Assembly: GCA_016787485.1 (NCBI GenBank)
Contig: JAEUUL010000024.1
Location: 1-64,000, forward strand
DNA: 64,000 bases
Direction of reading: 5' to 3'
Source of the DNA: Bacteroidota bacterium
GTDB lineage: Bacteria > Bacteroidota > Bacteroidia > NS11-12g > UBA955
Every line of letters starts with the position of its first letter. Within the stretch, counting starts at the first letter, position 1. The position numbers and the translations under genes are program-made. This document shows positions 28,689-37,514 of this stretch, in pieces. The notes beneath the pieces are model-generated. The model saw nothing but the letters and a program-made list of their open reading frames with translations. It was not told the origin of the DNA and made no database searches.

Positions 28689-29159
28689 ATGACCCGCGAT
28701 CGCCTTTTGCCGGTAGTATGTGCTGGTTTGTTCTGCCTGATGGGTGCGGGCTGCAAAAAAAAGAATTCCAACACCCCGAATCTGCCCCCTGTTTATACGC
28801 CTACCCTGCTTGAATCCCTATTTGAAAGCATGATTCTCAACAGGCAAACCATCATTCAGCAAGCCAATGATTCGGCTGGTACCGACATTACCAACAGCTA
28901 TACCGGATACATTTTTATGCTGAAGAAGAACACCTACCACGATGGGCCATTTGTATGCACCACCCCGGACTCCACCTTCACCGGAACCTGGAGCTGCAAT
29001 GCAGATTACAGCCAGATGCTGCTGCACCTGACGGGTAAACCGGAATTTGAAAATTTCAATATCTACTGGAAGTTTAAGTCAAAAAGCAATACCAAAATTG
29101 AACTCCTGCCCTGGTTCAGTTTTCAGGGTAACCGCTACCTGCGTATTGTTCCCAAATAA
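28689..29159 (+). CDS. Small lipoprotein of unknown function
   Basis: 156 residues from the ATG at 28689; the longer frame upstream crosses the promoter. [22 protein letters not shown] is a lipoprotein signal with lipobox GAGC, followed by KKK. The mature protein is a lipocalin-like beta fold by pattern ([20 protein letters not shown], then [18 protein letters not shown]), of the kind often seen in small Bacteroidota lipoproteins; that is a guess from strand spacing. It is divergent from pccB with about 78 nt between the starts, and is followed by a strong terminator shared with porV. Confidence 0.7.
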   Translation: MTRDRLLPVVCAGLFCLMGAGCKKKNSNTPNLPPVYTPTLLESLFESMILNRQTIIQQANDSAGTDITNSYTGYIFMLKKNTYHDGPFVCTTPDSTFTGTWSCNADYSQMLLHLTGKPEFENFNIYWKFKSKSNTKIELLPWFSFQGNRYLRIVPK

Positions 29160-29160
29160 A

Positions 29161-29183
29161 AAAGACCCGGATGGCCGGGTCTT
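29161..29183. terminator. Terminator between the lipoprotein gene and porV
   Basis: The stem AGACCCGG / CCGGGTCT with an ATGG loop is flanked by an A-run and TTTATAT, and converging genes share it. Confidence 0.82.
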
Positions 29184-29205
29184 TATATCACACAATATAT
29201 AATTT

Positions 29206-30402
29206 TTATTCGTCAGACAACGCGCCCAAATCAAACAGCAAGGAAAACCTCAACTGGTTCTGCAATGGGTGACGCTTGGCAAATGGAACCAGCATGGCCA
29301 CATCCACCGCGATTTTCTCGTATTTGATACCCAGCCCGAAAGTCACATACTGACGGCCTCCTTTGGTCTTGGCCTCGTTAAAATATCCGGCACGGGCGGC
29401 AAACTGATTGTTGTACCAGTATTCAGCCCCAAAACTCTGGGTCCACTCATTCAGTTCTTCCTTTATTCCACCTGGTGCATCATAAAACGATTGTATCATT
29501 CCGGTAACAACACCTACATTGTTGTCTTCACCCACGTACTGACGCACCCCATTGATTACAGAGTCGTCTCCTTTCCAGTTCAGCAAATAATAAGGACGTG
29601 TGGGCACCAGCAACTTATTCAGATCAAAGTACAAACCCACTTTATTGTACTTGTCAATCTCGTATTTCCAGCCGGCACCCAATTTCAGGTTTGTAGGAAT
29701 AAAATCACGCTGCTCCTTGCCGGTATAAGTCATTTTTGCACCGATGTTCTGAATATTCATACCCAGATTCAATTGCGATTCTTTGCCGCCTTTCATTTTC
29801 ACGCGGGTTTTATACAGCAGATTTACATCTCCTGCGCCAGACATACCTGGTTTTGTGCTTATTCCGTTCAATACACGGTTGCCGGCAATGTTGCTGTAGA
29901 TATAGCGCAAATTCACCCCCATGCTCAGTTTCTTGTTGAAACGGGTGGAATATCCTGTTTCCAGGCTGAATTCATTGGGATTAAAATTACCGGTAGGATT
30001 GCCTTCAAAGTCCGTGAAGTTGATATTGCCCAGTGAAAAATAACGAATGGCACCACCTATGGCACTGTTCTTTCCCATTTTGGTATAACCGGAAAGGTAA
30101 GAAAATCCGACATCAGTAACCAATTGGCGCAGCCATGGGGCATACGAAAGAGAAAACCCGGTCTTTTTCTCGGCATTCACCAGATTCGCCATGTTCCAGC
30201 TCACACTGTTGGCATCCGGACTGAAAAGAGCCACACCCGCATCGCCAAGACCGGCAGACCGGCTGTCGGGGGTTATGGTAAGAAATGGCACCATGGTGGT
30301 CACCGTATTCAACTGTCCGGAAAGCGTTTTGCTCGAAATTTGAGCATGTGCTGTCATAACCGTTCCGCAGAGGAATAAACCGGAAAGCAGGAGTTTGTTC
30401 AT
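29206..30402 (-). CDS. porV: T9SS outer-membrane shuttle protein PorV (LptO)
   Basis: PorV is a FadL-like outer-membrane barrel that carries cargo from the T9SS translocon to the PorU attachment complex. It has 398 residues from the ATG at 30400-30402 with signal MNKLLLSGLFLCGTVMTAHA. The PorV/PorQ hallmark start is present: TTMVPFLTITPDSRSAGLGDAGVA, then SPDANSVSWNMANLVNAEKKTGFSLSYAPWL. Repeated barrel strands end in a hydrophobic RFSLLFDLGALSDE. It lies downstream of porU on the same strand with a 126-nt gap holding its own -7 box, which matches the porU-porV pairing conserved in Bacteroidota. Confidence 0.95.
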   Translation of the reverse strand: MNKLLLSGLFLCGTVMTAHAQISSKTLSGQLNTVTTMVPFLTITPDSRSAGLGDAGVALFSPDANSVSWNMANLVNAEKKTGFSLSYAPWLRQLVTDVGFSYLSGYTKMGKNSAIGGAIRYFSLGNINFTDFEGNPTGNFNPNEFSLETGYSTRFNKKLSMGVNLRYIYSNIAGNRVLNGISTKPGMSGAGDVNLLYKTRVKMKGGKESQLNLGMNIQNIGAKMTYTGKEQRDFIPTNLKLGAGWKYEIDKYNKVGLYFDLNKLLVPTRPYYLLNWKGDDSVINGVRQYVGEDNNVGVVTGMIQSFYDAPGGIKEELNEWTQSFGAEYWYNNQFAARAGYFNEAKTKGGRQYVTFGLGIKYEKIAVDVAMLVPFAKRHPLQNQLRFSLLFDLGALSDE

Positions 30403-30416
30403 GAAATTCAAAGGCA

Positions 30417-30424
30417 CAAAAATA
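30417..30424 (-). promoter_or_regulatory. -7 box TATTTTTG of porV
   Basis: Exact consensus on the minus strand, 14 nt before the porV ATG, within the porU-porV gap. Confidence 0.5.
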
Positions 30425-30528
30425 GGATTTCCTGACAAATGGATGGGATTAAACCCTTTCTTTTTAGTAAGCATAGTGAGTAATTTTGCTCTTATCCGCG
30501 CTGCTGTTAGGTTTCTCTTATTCGGTTA

Positions 30529-33500
30529 TTATTGTCTCACAACTCTTCCGGATACTGTTTCTCTCCGTCCATCGCTGCATTTCAGCAGAACACGGTAAAT
30601 ATACAATCCTGCCGGCAATTCAGCCCCCTGGGCATTGCGTCCATCCCATGATAATCGGGTTTCACGGGCCATAGACTGTGGAAGCCCAAAGTGTTGTTTC
30701 ATGATGATTCTGCCCTGAAGATCGGTAATTTCCAGGTCGGCGTCCAGTTCTTCTCCCGCCAGATTGTGTTCCAGCACAATCTGGGTGGTTTCATGAAATG
30801 GATTGGGCATAGGATAATGCTTCTCAACAGTGAAAATATTTTTACCGGTAACATGGAACCTAAGGGTAGACTCACCCGAATTGTTATAAATATCCCAGAT
30901 ACGGAACCGTATGGTATGATCGCCGGAAGTAAGACCTGCAAAAGGAAACCGAACAGTTCCCAATGTAAAACTATTCAGGTCGTAATTGAAGTAATCGTTG
31001 AGTAACACAGTTTGCTCTGCCGGTGTGCCGGGGTCCAGCGTAGCTGTGATATCCCTGCCTATTCCGGCTCCGGTTGTGTTCAGCCCGTTTTCGTCATATA
31101 CCCTTGCCAGAAAATCGGCATCCGGTTCCACACTGCCTCCGTATCTGAAAGTAGTGTCGTTCATATACAGCCGCACTACCGGCCCTTTGATATCGGGCTT
31201 CAGATTCGTTTCACTGCCACCTACTTTCAGTTTCAGTGCACCTGCGGCGTCTGTGCTTCCATTGTGGGCATACATCAGTATTTTGCCCAAACCGATATTG
31301 TAAGCTATGTCTTTGGGAACGGGAAACACAATGGTAAAATCACCGTTTACCACGCTGACCATGCCTTTGTAAATCACGCTGTTTTGCTCTGTAAACTTCA
31401 ACGGAGCAGATTGTCCATCGTTGGCAAGGGTATATCTTACCTGTGGTTTGTCCAGAACCTTTACCCACAGGTTGCCGTTAAAGCTGTTAAACTTACCGCC
31501 AAGCCTCTGGTCTATATGACCTTTCAACCGGGCCACACTGAATGCCTTCAATGTATCTGCCGCAGATTGTGTGGCTTTGCCATTTACACTGTCTATCACA
31601 ATAGAATGTTCTGGAAATGCCACTGGCATGCTGGGGTCACCCAGAAGTGCAAACTTGTTGTCTTCTGAAGTAATGGAAGGCCGGTTCTTCATGGTCTTAA
31701 ACAAATCTCCCAGCACAGGCAACGGTTCATTCGGTTTGGGGAAACCATAGTTTGTCCAGAAATCGGCATTGATTTGCGAATTGCCACTGGCATATACCAG
31801 CCGGGTTGTGCTCATCAGTGCGACTGCCCCGCCTTCAGGATTCAACAAGGCCAGTTCTCCTCCGCTTTGCAGTTCAGGATTGTCGTAACGGCTGAATTCG
31901 CAGGTGGCGGTGAACAATATCGGCTGTTTGTAAGGATTCTTCCATGCCCGTATCATCGGAACGGTAAGAAACGCCTCCTGAGCCCAGCCTTTTTCTCCTC
32001 CATGACCCATATAATTGGTAAAAAGGCTGCCATTGTTCATGGTGCGGTCTATGGCGGCGCTTACTTCGGGAAATTTTTCAGTATTGCCGGTCGACACTTG
32101 CTTATAAGCATCAGCAAAAACCTTGCTTACCTCCATATCCGGATGTGTATTGTCAATATCCGAGGAGAAATCTTCACTGTCTTTGGTAAACATGGCTTCC
32201 CAGGATTCGTCTACATCATCAGCAATAAATGTTAGCAGACTGCGCCATGGACCCAGAGATTCCGGATCTCCATAGCGTTTCAGCTTGTTGTAAACGGCTT
32301 CTGCCTCGGCAAGTGTTCTTGCCGGTATACGACCGATGGATATGGTGAGCTTATGGTTACCGGTTTGAGGGTTTCCTGAACTACTGTCCAGGTATCCGTA
32401 AAAATCATCCAGACAAAAATTGGCCGCTTTTGCATGGCTCGCACTCTGATAAATGGGCACCATATTGGTATTCCCATGCGTTTTGTCTTTGTAATCGAAT
32501 GAAGCACTGCCCAGCAGCAAGGCATACTTGAGTGGGTGTGCACTTCCTGCGGAACGCTTGTAAATATGCCGTAAAAACTGACGTATGGCTGCGATATCCT
32601 GTACACCGGCATTGTATTCCTTGTAAATATCTTCAGGTGTGGTTACCAGTACCTGCAATCCCTGACGGGTAGCCCGAAGTGCGGCAATTTTCTGAGCCGT
32701 ACTGAGCAATGTGGGGTCTGAAATTATGACAAAATCCACAGCCGTTGAACCTGCCAGATTTTGATTGCTAACAAGCCCTTTCATCTCTGGCTTCAGCGCT
32801 GTTCCAGGCGTAAAAAGGGCAAAAGCTGAATTTTTTGCAGCCGCATCGGTGCGGAAGTAGGTATATCCGCTGCCACTGCCAGTTTGCAACTCCATGGCCG
32901 CAAACGGATTGCTTACATTCCACACACGAAAACCGGTGCCGGAAATACGGCACTCTGTATTTCCCGAAAACGCCGCAGCAGTCATATTGCGGTACATCAC
33001 GCTTTCGCTGCCAAACAGTGCCGGCATGGTCCCGATAAGTTCAATATAGTCTATCCAGGCACTGCTTTCACTGTTGGGCCGTGTCAACTGATATTGCATA
33101 TTCAATACCCCGGAAGCTATCCGTATCATTATTTCCCGGTAATCGGGCCTGAAATCCTCACTATCTGTATTTACTGCTCCAAGTGGAATGGAGAGGTTTG
33201 TCACATTGGTCCCGGCTATAGCCGATACCTGCAGATTTCCGCTGCCGTCTTTCATACGGGCAGCAACGGCTGTGCGCAGGGTTACCGTATCGGAAATTCC
33301 CACCGGAGTATTTACAGTGATGGTGCGTTTCAGGGTTTCGTTGCCCATTTTAGCTCCCAACCATATTCGCCCCATCCCTGCCGGATTTGAAATATCGCTG
33401 TCGTGATACCACAGGTACTGCGCCCTGTCTGTAACCATACCTGCGGTTGCCGGCATGGTGCTCTGGGCACTCAGCCTCTTTCCTGCTCCAGTGCCTTCGC

Positions 33501-33912
33501 CCAGATACAAATACGCATCATCGCTGTACAAATGCGTTCTGTGTCGGTAGGTTCCACCCTCCCATACCCAGCGCCCGGTGCTTTGTCCGTAAAACAGTAT
33601 ATAATCCGACGGGTCAAATTTGCCATCACTTTCCCCGATTACCTCTATAGCCACTTCCTGCATGTAACCGGTTCCGGTATTCTCTTCAGGCAGCATGGCG
33701 CCCTGAGGACCCATCATCTTCCAGTTTCGCGGGTCGGACGCATCCACAGGAAATCCGGCAGTCTTTAAATCAGTGTATGTGATTTTGTACACCCCCTCCT
33801 TTTGAATACGCAGTTTCAGCCAGGTCCCTGAGGCAATCGGACTTTGAGCCCGCGCTGCAGTAATGCAGAAGGCCATGAATAGAAATGCCGGGTTGATTCT
33901 TATACGTATCAT
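30529..33912 (-). CDS. porU: T9SS sortase PorU (C25 gingipain-like)
   Basis: PorU removes the C-terminal sorting domain of T9SS cargo and attaches cargo to the cell surface. The product is 1127 residues from the ATG at 33910-33912 (MIRIRINPAFLFMAFCITAARAQ signal); an ATG at 33939 is an alternative nine codons longer. The C25 domain has catalytic His637 (NYMGHGGEKGWAQ) and Cys671 (ILFTATCEFSRYDNPE), and residues before it (GRIPARTLAEAEAVYNKL, LLTFIADDVDESWE) match gingipain-type peptidases. An Ig-like and a sorting-like C-terminal domain follow (YPMPNPFHETTQIVLEHNLAG... LPAGLYIYRVL). PorU keeps its own domain in other species. It is paired with porV and divergent from porP and gldJ. Confidence 0.94.
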   Translation of the reverse strand: MIRIRINPAFLFMAFCITAARAQSPIASGTWLKLRIQKEGVYKITYTDLKTAGFPVDASDPRNWKMMGPQGAMLPEENTGTGYMQEVAIEVIGESDGKFDPSDYILFYGQSTGRWVWEGGTYRHRTHLYSDDAYLYLGEGTGAGKRLSAQSTMPATAGMVTDRAQYLWYHDSDISNPAGMGRIWLGAKMGNETLKRTITVNTPVGISDTVTLRTAVAARMKDGSGNLQVSAIAGTNVTNLSIPLGAVNTDSEDFRPDYREIMIRIASGVLNMQYQLTRPNSESSAWIDYIELIGTMPALFGSESVMYRNMTAAAFSGNTECRISGTGFRVWNVSNPFAAMELQTGSGSGYTYFRTDAAAKNSAFALFTPGTALKPEMKGLVSNQNLAGSTAVDFVIISDPTLLSTAQKIAALRATRQGLQVLVTTPEDIYKEYNAGVQDIAAIRQFLRHIYKRSAGSAHPLKYALLLGSASFDYKDKTHGNTNMVPIYQSASHAKAANFCLDDFYGYLDSSSGNPQTGNHKLTISIGRIPARTLAEAEAVYNKLKRYGDPESLGPWRSLLTFIADDVDESWEAMFTKDSEDFSSDIDNTHPDMEVSKVFADAYKQVSTGNTEKFPEVSAAIDRTMNNGSLFTNYMGHGGEKGWAQEAFLTVPMIRAWKNPYKQPILFTATCEFSRYDNPELQSGGELALLNPEGGAVALMSTTRLVYASGNSQINADFWTNYGFPKPNEPLPVLGDLFKTMKNRPSITSEDNKFALLGDPSMPVAFPEHSIVIDSVNGKATQSAADTLKAFSVARLKGHIDQRLGGKFNSFNGNLWVKVLDKPQVRYTLANDGQSAPLKFTEQNSVIYKGMVSVVNGDFTIVFPVPKDIAYNIGLGKILMYAHNGSTDAAGALKLKVGGSETNLKPDIKGPVVRLYMNDTTFRYGGSVEPDADFLARVYDENGLNTTGAGIGRDITATLDPGTPAEQTVLLNDYFNYDLNSFTLGTVRFPFAGLTSGDHTIRFRIWDIYNNSGESTLRFHVTGKNIFTVEKHYPMPNPFHETTQIVLEHNLAGEELDADLEITDLQGRIIMKQHFGLPQSMARETRLSWDGRNAQGAELPAGLYIYRVLLKCSDGRRETVSGRVVRQ

Positions 33913-34043
33913 GAATGGAGAAATCCCATTGAATGCCATATTTAACTGCAAATCTCAACATATATTGCCCATGGTTTTCAACAGGAATGTCATAATTGTA
34001 CCATCAAAAAAAAATATTTGCTGCCAGAAAACGTTTTCCTTTG

Positions 34044-34051
34044 TAACTTTG
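34044..34051 (+). promoter_or_regulatory. -7 box TAACTTTG of the porP/sprF gene
   Basis: Exact consensus, 11 nt before the ATG at 34063; a TTTG lies 23 nt upstream. Confidence 0.6.
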
Positions 34052-34062
34052 TCCATCATACT

Positions 34063-35076
34063 ATGAGAAAAGGATTACTTAAAGGTTTTACATTGCTTCT
34101 TGGGGTGGGAGTTATGTCTGTGGCTAAAGGCCAGGATCCTGAACTTACCCAGTTTTATGCAGCTCCGGTTTATACAAACCCTGCACTTGCAGGTTCAGCA
34201 GTATGTAATTTTGGTGCTGCGGGCCGTGTTGCCCTGAATTATCGCAATCAGTGGCCCGGACTGCCGGGAACTTTCCGTTCCTTCTGCGCATCCTGGGATC
34301 AGCACATTACTTCTATCGGAGGCGGTCTTGGCGCCATGGTTTTTCATGACGTTGCAGGCTCCGGATTGCTCACCACCACCACCATAAGCGGGGTATATTC
34401 TTACCTTCTGCCGCTGAACAGGGGAAAAACATTCATGCGCTTCGGACTGCAAGGTTCATACGCCTTCAAATCCATCAACTTCAACCGGTTGAAATTCGCC
34501 GACCAGATCAACCCCACTCAGGGATTTGTATACAATACAGGAGAACAAATTCCTTCTACCACTATTTCTTATCCTAATTTTAACGCAGGATGGATTGTAT
34601 ACACATCCAAATTGTACTTTGGATTGGCCGCACACAATATTATTGAGCCGAACTGGAGTTTTTACAAAAACCCCAATGAAGTATTGCCCCGCAGATACAC
34701 TGTGCATACCGGTGCTGTAATTCCGCTTACCAAATCGCGTTTCCGCCAGGATGATGCCGCGACTTTCAGCCCCAATGCCCTGTTTATGATGCAGCGCAAC
34801 TTCACCCAGCTGAACCTCGGTTTCTATGCAAGCAAAGGTCCTCTGGTGAGTGGTTTGTGGTTCCGTCAGACATTCGGTCAGTTCAAGAATTCTGATGCGA
34901 TTATTATGCTAATCGGCTTCCGTAAAAACCGCTTCAAGTTTGGTTACTCCTACGACTTTACGGTAAGTGATGGCCGCAGTGCTATTCCTGCCAGCCATGA
35001 GGTAAGTGCAACCATAGACTGGTGTGTACCTCCCGGCCGTCATGTATTCAAGCCTTTGCGTTGCCCTGAATTCTAA
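34063..35076 (+). CDS. PorP/SprF-family T9SS outer-membrane protein
   Basis: The family makes 14-stranded-type outer-membrane barrels that anchor T9SS and gliding components or specific cargo. 337 residues from the ATG at 34063 (MRKGLLKGFTLLLGVGVMSVAKG signal peptide). The family signature is clear: DPELTQFYAAPVYTNPALAGSA, then RVALNYRNQWPGLPGTFRSFCASWD and GGGLGAMVFHDVAGSGLL. Barrel strands run to the FRKNRFKFGYSYDFTVSD segment. It lies between the divergent porU and the gldJ gene, with its own promoter. Bacteroidota have many PorP/SprF paralogs; the position next to gldJ supports a core or motility role, but the exact ortholog cannot be named. Confidence 0.9.
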   Translation: MRKGLLKGFTLLLGVGVMSVAKGQDPELTQFYAAPVYTNPALAGSAVCNFGAAGRVALNYRNQWPGLPGTFRSFCASWDQHITSIGGGLGAMVFHDVAGSGLLTTTTISGVYSYLLPLNRGKTFMRFGLQGSYAFKSINFNRLKFADQINPTQGFVYNTGEQIPSTTISYPNFNAGWIVYTSKLYFGLAAHNIIEPNWSFYKNPNEVLPRRYTVHTGAVIPLTKSRFRQDDAATFSPNALFMMQRNFTQLNLGFYASKGPLVSGLWFRQTFGQFKNSDAIIMLIGFRKNRFKFGYSYDFTVSDGRSAIPASHEVSATIDWCVPPGRHVFKPLRCPEF

Positions 35077-35161
35077 ACAAATCAGACATTTAAAACTTCT
35101 GCAAACCACAGTCAACTGTGCTTTCAGTACCCACGATGATGGTGCTAAGCATATTTTTCCT

Positions 35162-35169
35162 TATGTTTG
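35162..35169 (+). promoter_or_regulatory. -7 box TATGTTTG of gldJ
   Basis: Exact consensus, 40 nt before the ATG at 35210. Confidence 0.55.
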
Positions 35170-35209
35170 CGAAATAATTTAGCCATACGTGCGTTATACA
35201 ATAAAGCGA

Positions 35210-36739
35210 ATGAACAAGATGCGTTTTGTACAATCAACCGGATTGTGGGGCCTGGCAGCCGTAATGGTGCTGGGTGCCTGCGGGCCTAAGAACAACAGCA
35301 AAACCACAGGCCAGGCCTACAACAACCCTAAGTGGGGCGGCTTTGCCAATCCCAAATACAAGGGCCAGGAAACCGGTCCGGGTTTGGTGCTGATTGAAGG
35401 CGGTGCTTACACCATGGGTTCTACTGAAAAAGATCTTCAGTATGACAATAACAATGTGGAACGCAACGTAACCGTGAACTCCTTTTATATGGACGAAACG
35501 GAAGTGAGCAATCTGCAATACCGTGAGTATGTGTACTGGCTGGCCAAGACTTTTGTGGATTATCCCGAAGTTTATCAGCGCGCCTTGCCTGATACCAACT
35601 GCTGGCGCAGCAAACTCGGCTATAATGAGCCTTTTGTGGAATATTACTACCGCCACCCTGCCTATAAAGACTATCCTGTAGTGGGTGTAAACTGGCAGCA
35701 GGCTGCCGATTACGCTTCCTGGCGTACCGACCGGGTAAATGAAATGATTCTGGACCGTGAAGGCATCATTAAATACAATGTAACTGCAGATGCTGCCGGC
35801 GAAAACAACTTCAACACCCGTGCTTATCTGGCAAATCAGTACGACTTTCTGAAAAAGGGTAAAAAGCCCCTGAAAGATTATAGCAAAACGAAGAAAAAAG
35901 ACAGCAAACGCACCCGTGTTATCATGGAAGACGGAATTATGCTGCCTGAATACCGTTTGCCTACAGAGGCAGAATGGGAATACGCTGCACAGGGAAACAT
36001 TGGAGAAACCCAGTTTGACAACGTAGATCAGAAGAAAATTTACAGTTGGGATGATTATACCCTTCGCATTAAAGAAGGTAAAGAACGCGACCGCGGTAAG
36101 ATTCGCCTGAATGCCATGCGTGCAAAAGGTGATATGGGTGGTTTGGCCGGTGGAAACCTCAACGACGCAGGTTTTATCACCACACCAGTATACAGCTACT
36201 GGCCAAACAGCTATGGTCTGTATAACATGGCCGGCAATGTAAGTGAGTGGACCATGGATGTGTTCCGCCCCTTGTCTCTGGAAGATATGGACCAGTTCAT
36301 GCCTTTCCGCGGAAACGTATACAAAACCGTTCTGCTGGATCAGTATGGTGCCATTGAAGCCAAAGATTCACTGGGTCGTCTGCAATACCGCGACGTAACT
36401 GAAAAGGAGAATGCAAACCGTCGCAACTACCGCAAGGCTGACAACATTGGTTTCAAAGATGAAGACAACTATAACAACGGTGAAATGACCTATGAATATG
36501 GTGTGACTTCTCTGGTGAACAACAAAGCCCGCGTAATTAAAGGTGCAAGCTGGAATGACCGTATTTACTGGGCATCTCCCGGCACCCGCCGCTACCTGGA
36601 TGAAAAACAGGATCTCTCCACTCTCGGTTTCCGTTGTGCAATGATCCGCATCGGCGCACCTGTAGGTAACAGCAAGAAGCGTTACAACAAACTGCCTTCT
36701 TCAGGTATTAACAAAAAGACCAAAGCGAAATACAGATAA
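35210..36739 (+). CDS. gldJ: Gliding motility lipoprotein GldJ
   Basis: GldJ is an outer-membrane lipoprotein needed for gliding and for stability of GldK and the T9SS. It has 509 residues from the ATG at 35210; a GTG seven codons earlier and a second ATG three codons later are alternatives. Lipobox VLGAC is at about residue 24. The rest is a formylglycine-generating-enzyme (SUMF1/FGE) fold: GPGLVLIEGGAYTMGSTEKD, FYMDETEVSNLQYREYVYWL, YPVVGVNWQQAADYASWRTDRVNE, YRLPTEAEWEYAAQG, GLYNMAGNVSEWTMDVFRP and GASWNDRIYWASPGTRRYL. The RTDRVNE and MEDGIMLPEYR segments and the basic C-terminal tail fit GldJ better than GldK, and gldLMN do not follow. The porV-porU-gldJ neighbourhood also agrees. Confidence 0.88.
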   Translation: MNKMRFVQSTGLWGLAAVMVLGACGPKNNSKTTGQAYNNPKWGGFANPKYKGQETGPGLVLIEGGAYTMGSTEKDLQYDNNNVERNVTVNSFYMDETEVSNLQYREYVYWLAKTFVDYPEVYQRALPDTNCWRSKLGYNEPFVEYYYRHPAYKDYPVVGVNWQQAADYASWRTDRVNEMILDREGIIKYNVTADAAGENNFNTRAYLANQYDFLKKGKKPLKDYSKTKKKDSKRTRVIMEDGIMLPEYRLPTEAEWEYAAQGNIGETQFDNVDQKKIYSWDDYTLRIKEGKERDRGKIRLNAMRAKGDMGGLAGGNLNDAGFITTPVYSYWPNSYGLYNMAGNVSEWTMDVFRPLSLEDMDQFMPFRGNVYKTVLLDQYGAIEAKDSLGRLQYRDVTEKENANRRNYRKADNIGFKDEDNYNNGEMTYEYGVTSLVNNKARVIKGASWNDRIYWASPGTRRYLDEKQDLSTLGFRCAMIRIGAPVGNSKKRYNKLPSSGINKKTKAKYR

Positions 36740-36758
36740 TTTCGTAAAACATAATTAC

Positions 36759-36792
36759 AAAAGCCGGCCCAGCATAAAGGCCGGCTTTTTTG
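36759..36792 (+). terminator. Terminator of gldJ
   Basis: The stem AAAGCCGGCC / GGCCGGCTTT, with about a 9-nt loop, is followed by a T-run. Very stable. Confidence 0.92.
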
Positions 36793-37071
36793 TGTTGTAT
36801 GCATCTGCTGATGCTCCATTCCGCCAGCAGTCTGTTCGTTTTCATATGCGATGACAAGCTTGCAAGGAAGAATAGGCCGTCGCAGAAGTTTAACCTGCAG
36901 ATACTTCCCGGAAAAAGAATCTCAGAGAAGTAATACAATGCAGATGTCTCCCATTCAAAAGAAAAAATGCCCGAAACGGTGACGGGGTTCTGTAAGTCGG
37001 AAAACGTGTTGCCTGCAATTCTGGAAATACATCACCGATCAGCCAATCAGATTTTGTATTATCCGGGGTAC
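36793..37071. other. Intergenic stretch with no recognisable gene
   Basis: Between the gldJ terminator and the first 53-bp repeat I see only short unrelated open frames on either strand, with no domain, promoter pair or RNA fold that I can support. It may include old sequence left by the cassette next door. Confidence 0.5.
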
Positions 37072-37124
37072 CCCCCCAAAAAGAAAAGCCCCGTTTCCGG
37101 GGCTCTGTGGAGCGAGAAACGAGA
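37072..37124 (-). repeat. 53-bp direct repeat, distal copy: tRNA-Gly 3' end plus terminator
   Basis: Identical over 53 bp to 37462-37514, 390 bp away. On the minus strand it holds the last 17 nt of tRNA-Gly (TCTCGTTTCTCGCTCCA, including CCA) and then the complete terminator hairpin and T-run. This copy is not attached to a tRNA, so it is a duplicated target fragment. Confidence 0.9.
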
Positions 37125-37147
37125 TGCCGACGCTTGCGGTCGTGCAT

Positions 37148-37182
37148 CCCCGATAATCCAATTAGAAATTGGATTCATCGGG
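37148..37182. other. Hairpin over the GIY-YIG stop codon
   Basis: CCCGAT-AATCCAATT pairs with AATTGGATT-C-ATCGGG around an AGA loop: 15 pairs with a single bulge. It spans the nuclease stop codon and has no T-run. It could be a recombination or processing site, or a weak terminator. Confidence 0.5.
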
Positions 37183-37458
37183 ACTCGAACTTGCTGCAGG
37201 AAATTTATTACCCCCGTATTTCTCTACAAATCTCCGCAGTCTTTCAGGGCTATGAAGATTCTTTAATTTCTTTTCAAGTTCAATGGCTTCTTTTCTGCTC
37301 GGCTTTTCTGCATGCCAGACCAATACCCATGGTTTCCAAGCCTTAGTGGATGGATTTAATCCCTGGTTATGAACGGATAACCTATGGTTTAATTCATTGG
37401 TTTGACCTATGTAAAACCGACCTGAGGATGGACTCCATAAAATATAAACAAAATACAT
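37162..37458 (-). CDS. Small GIY-YIG nuclease inserted at tRNA-Gly
   Basis: A 98-residue freestanding GIY-YIG domain protein. Catalytic elements are MYFVYILWS (the GIY strand), RFYIGQT (the YIG strand), NELNHRLSVHNQG with the conserved Arg, and the metal-binding Glu in RKEAIELEKKLKNL. The ATG at 37456-37458 lies only 3 nt after the proximal 53-bp repeat. I see no -7 box for it, so it may depend on read-through past the tRNA terminator. The last nine residues (SSSPDESNF) are encoded by a T-arm-like sequence GTTCGAGTCCCG, as though tRNA sequence had been joined to the frame. Such small proteins are usually annotated only as GIY-YIG family; here the tRNA context suggests a target-specific nuclease. 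Confidence 0.88.
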   Translation of the reverse strand: MYFVYILWSPSSGRFYIGQTNELNHRLSVHNQGLNPSTKAWKPWVLVWHAEKPSRKEAIELEKKLKNLHSPERLRRFVEKYGGNKFPAASSSPDESNF

Positions 37459-37461
37459 CTG

Positions 37462-37514
37462 CCCCCCAAAAAGAAAAGCCCCGTTTCCGGGGCTCTGTGG
37501 AGCGAGAAACGAGA
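37462..37514 (-). repeat. 53-bp direct repeat, proximal copy within tRNA-Gly and its terminator
   Basis: This copy is the real 3' end of tRNA-Gly with its terminator, identical to 37072-37124. The last shared base before divergence falls inside the tRNA T-arm 3' strand. Confidence 0.9.
37468..37494 (-). terminator. Terminator of tRNA-Gly
   Basis: On the minus strand the stem AGCCCCG / CGGGGCT (GAAA loop) is followed by TTTCTTTTT, directly after the tRNA CCA end. A second copy is at 37078-37104. Confidence 0.88.

Larger units (their letters stand above)
37072..37461 (-). mobile_element. Candidate 390-bp GIY-YIG cassette inserted at the tRNA-Gly 3' end
   Basis: The unit between equivalent points of the two 53-bp repeats is 390 bp and holds one gene, a GIY-YIG nuclease of 98 residues. 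Exact recombination between the repeats would remove the gene and leave a normal tRNA-Gly with terminator. Duplication of a tRNA 3' end around a nuclease gene is the pattern of site-specific integration or homing. No integrase or transposase is present, so either the nuclease promotes the insertion or it depends on functions elsewhere. Mobility is inference. Confidence 0.65.

Noticed and set aside
36890-37147. An 85-residue minus-strand frame through the distal 53-bp repeat
   Set aside because: It is read through tRNA and terminator sequence and shows no domain.
37171-37197. Possible second tRNA gene next to the GIY-YIG gene
   Set aside because: Only a T-loop-like segment is present; the stem does not pair and there is no acceptor, D or anticodon arm.
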